Under the pieces are notes generated by a model that had not been told where the DNA came from, made no database searches, and saw nothing but the letters and a program-made list of their open reading frames with translations. Shown in pieces: positions 63,050 through 64,000 of a stretch of 64,000 nucleotides of DNA (position 1 is its first letter; each line of letters opens with the position of its first letter). Position numbers and translations under genes: made by a program. Origin of the DNA: Bog-159 sp963738375 (GTDB taxonomy: Bacteria > Acidobacteriota > Terriglobia > Bryobacterales > Bryobacteraceae); assembly GCA_963738375.1 (NCBI GenBank), contig CAVTWL010000004.1, positions 682,001 through 746,000 on the forward strand, read 5' to 3'.

Positions 63050-64000
63050 TCAAACCTCGCGCAGCGCGACTAAGATTTCTTTGCGCGCCGCCATGCGGGC
63101 AGGGAAGAGTCCGCCGAAAGCTCCCAGCAGCGCCGCAAAAATGATTCCGGAGAGCATGATCATGGGCGTCACGCGAAAGGAAAAAGCGAGTTCACTGAAA
63201 GTGGTGCTGCCAATTCCCGTAGTAATCCCGTTGAGCGGAAACACCAGCAGGCACCCCAGCACTCCTCCCAGCCCGGCGAGCAGCACCGACTCCAGAAAGA
63301 AGCTCACCAGAATGCTGCCCTGCGAGAATCCGAGCACGCGCAGCGTCCCGATCTCCCGCGACCGCCGCGCTACCGCCGCATACATCGTATTCATCGCCGC
63401 GAAGCTGCTCCCGATCGCCATAATGATCGCAACGAAAATGCCGAGGTATTCGATCGGCGCCGCCGACCGCGTTTGCAGCGCATAATATTCCTTCTCCGAA
63501 ACCGCGTTCATGTTCAGCCGTTGATCGTCGTTGATGCTGTTCAGCAGCGCCTTCGCGGTCGCTTCATCTGTCGCCCGCACCAGCGCCGAACTCAGCACGT
63601 CCTCGCGCTGCAGGTCGGAGCTCACCTGGTTCAAATCGCCGAAAATTTCGCTGTTCTGCGCACTCTGGCCGGCATCCATCACCCCCACCACTTCCCAATC
63701 GCCCCGCCCGAATGTAATACGCTTGCCCAGCGCCGCGCCCGGATAGCGTTTGGCGATGGACTTGCCCACCACCACTTCCCGCTTGCCGGTCTCAAACCAT
63801 CGCCCCTCGGAAATCTTCAGTCCCGGCCGCATCTCGATACCGATCGGCGACAGCCCGCGCATGGTGACGTTAGTGCCTTCAGGCACATCCACGCTTGGCA
63901 GATTGATCACCGTAACGACTTCCAGCGACGCCATCGGATCTCCGTTCTTCGCCCGCGCAATTCCCGCTTTGAATTTCAAATCCTGAAACTGTGTGCGCGT
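63050..64000 (-). CDS. MacB/FtsX-type ABC transporter permease (5' end outside window)
   Basis: The frame is open to the window edge, so the N-terminal part is missing; ~316 residues are visible. It contains the periplasmic MacB_PCD part (LSPIGIEMRPGLKISEGRWFETGKREVVVGKSIAKRYPG...GKRITFGRGDWEVVGVMD) and the C-terminal FtsX permease domain with three helices (AMNTMYAAVARRSREIGTLRVLGFSQGSILVSFFLESVLLAGLGG). The REIG.LR.LG motif contacts the ATPase. First visible gene of the exporter operon. Confidence 0.9.
   Translation of the reverse strand, partial: TRTQFQDLKFKAGIARAKNGDPMASLEVVTVINLPSVDVPEGTNVTMRGLSPIGIEMRPGLKISEGRWFETGKREVVVGKSIAKRYPGAALGKRITFGRGDWEVVGVMDAGQSAQNSEIFGDLNQVSSDLQREDVLSSALVRATDEATAKALLNSINDDQRLNMNAVSEKEYYALQTRSAAPIEYLGIFVAIIMAIGSSFAAMNTMYAAVARRSREIGTLRVLGFSQGSILVSFFLESVLLAGLGGVLGCLLVFPLNGITTGIGSTTFSELAFSFRVTPMIMLSGIIFAALLGAFGGLFPARMAARKEILVALREV

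Noticed and set aside
1..64000. CRISPR arrays, insertion sequences, prophage or rRNA genes
   Set aside because: No regularly spaced repeats, transposase or integrase motifs, or rRNA-like sequence were seen on either strand.

Overview
The window looks like a chromosomal segment of a soil acidobacterium, most likely of the Solibacter/Bryobacter lineage. The clues are two very large Oar-like TonB-dependent receptors with an N-terminal carboxypeptidase-regulatory-like domain, secreted beta-helix proteins (one ending in what reads as the 'Solibacter C-terminal' domain), a heme-binding sensor kinase, and high GC content. No rRNA, CRISPR array, transposase or phage gene is visible. There is one tRNA gene.

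Layout. (1) 1-6780, plus strand: the end of a DUF362-type protein, then a respiratory/redox module: a membrane-anchored GcvH-like protein, a HybA-like four-cluster ferredoxin, a HybB/NrfD-type quinol protein, a sensor histidine kinase with two CxxCH heme motifs, a sigma54 (NtrC-type) response regulator and an archaemetzincin protease. (2) 6992-15891: a secreted S10 peptidase, a quinone-oxidoreductase-like MDR enzyme, an Oar-like receptor and an APC transporter. (3) 16030-48282, almost all minus strand: a complete Wzx/Wzy-type exopolysaccharide locus. It holds a small RHH-like protein, a NusG/UpxY-type antiterminator, Wzz, ExeA-like ATPase, tyrosine kinase, priming sugar transferase, five glycosyltransferases, epimerase, aminotransferase, flippase, polymerase, two deacetylases, a CelD-like acyltransferase and three paralogous secreted beta-helix proteins. 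A CstA transporter gene sits inside it. (4) 48551-60452, plus strand: a secreted beta-propeller/PHP-like protein, a second Oar-like receptor, a HugZ-like protein, tRNA-Glu and a GDPD gene (both minus), a GH36 alpha-galactosidase, a sugar-binding lipoprotein and a glyoxalase-fold protein. (5) 60456-64000, minus strand: a MacAB-like exporter operon and a DUF4337 protein.

The most interesting signal is in the exopolysaccharide locus. Three separate minus-strand transcription units start with the same arrangement: a sigma70-like promoter whose -35 lies in a conserved 14-bp block, followed by a leader carrying a conserved 20-nt element that can fold into a GAA-loop hairpin. One unit encodes a NusG paralogue. 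Together these suggest a locus-specific antitermination regulon with its own RNA recognition element.

A caution: eight genes are broken by single-base indels (15 in all: 13 apparent insertions, 2 deletions). In every case removing or adding the base restores a full-length family member, so sequencing or assembly error is more likely than mass pseudogene formation. Coordinates for these genes cover the reconstructed gene.
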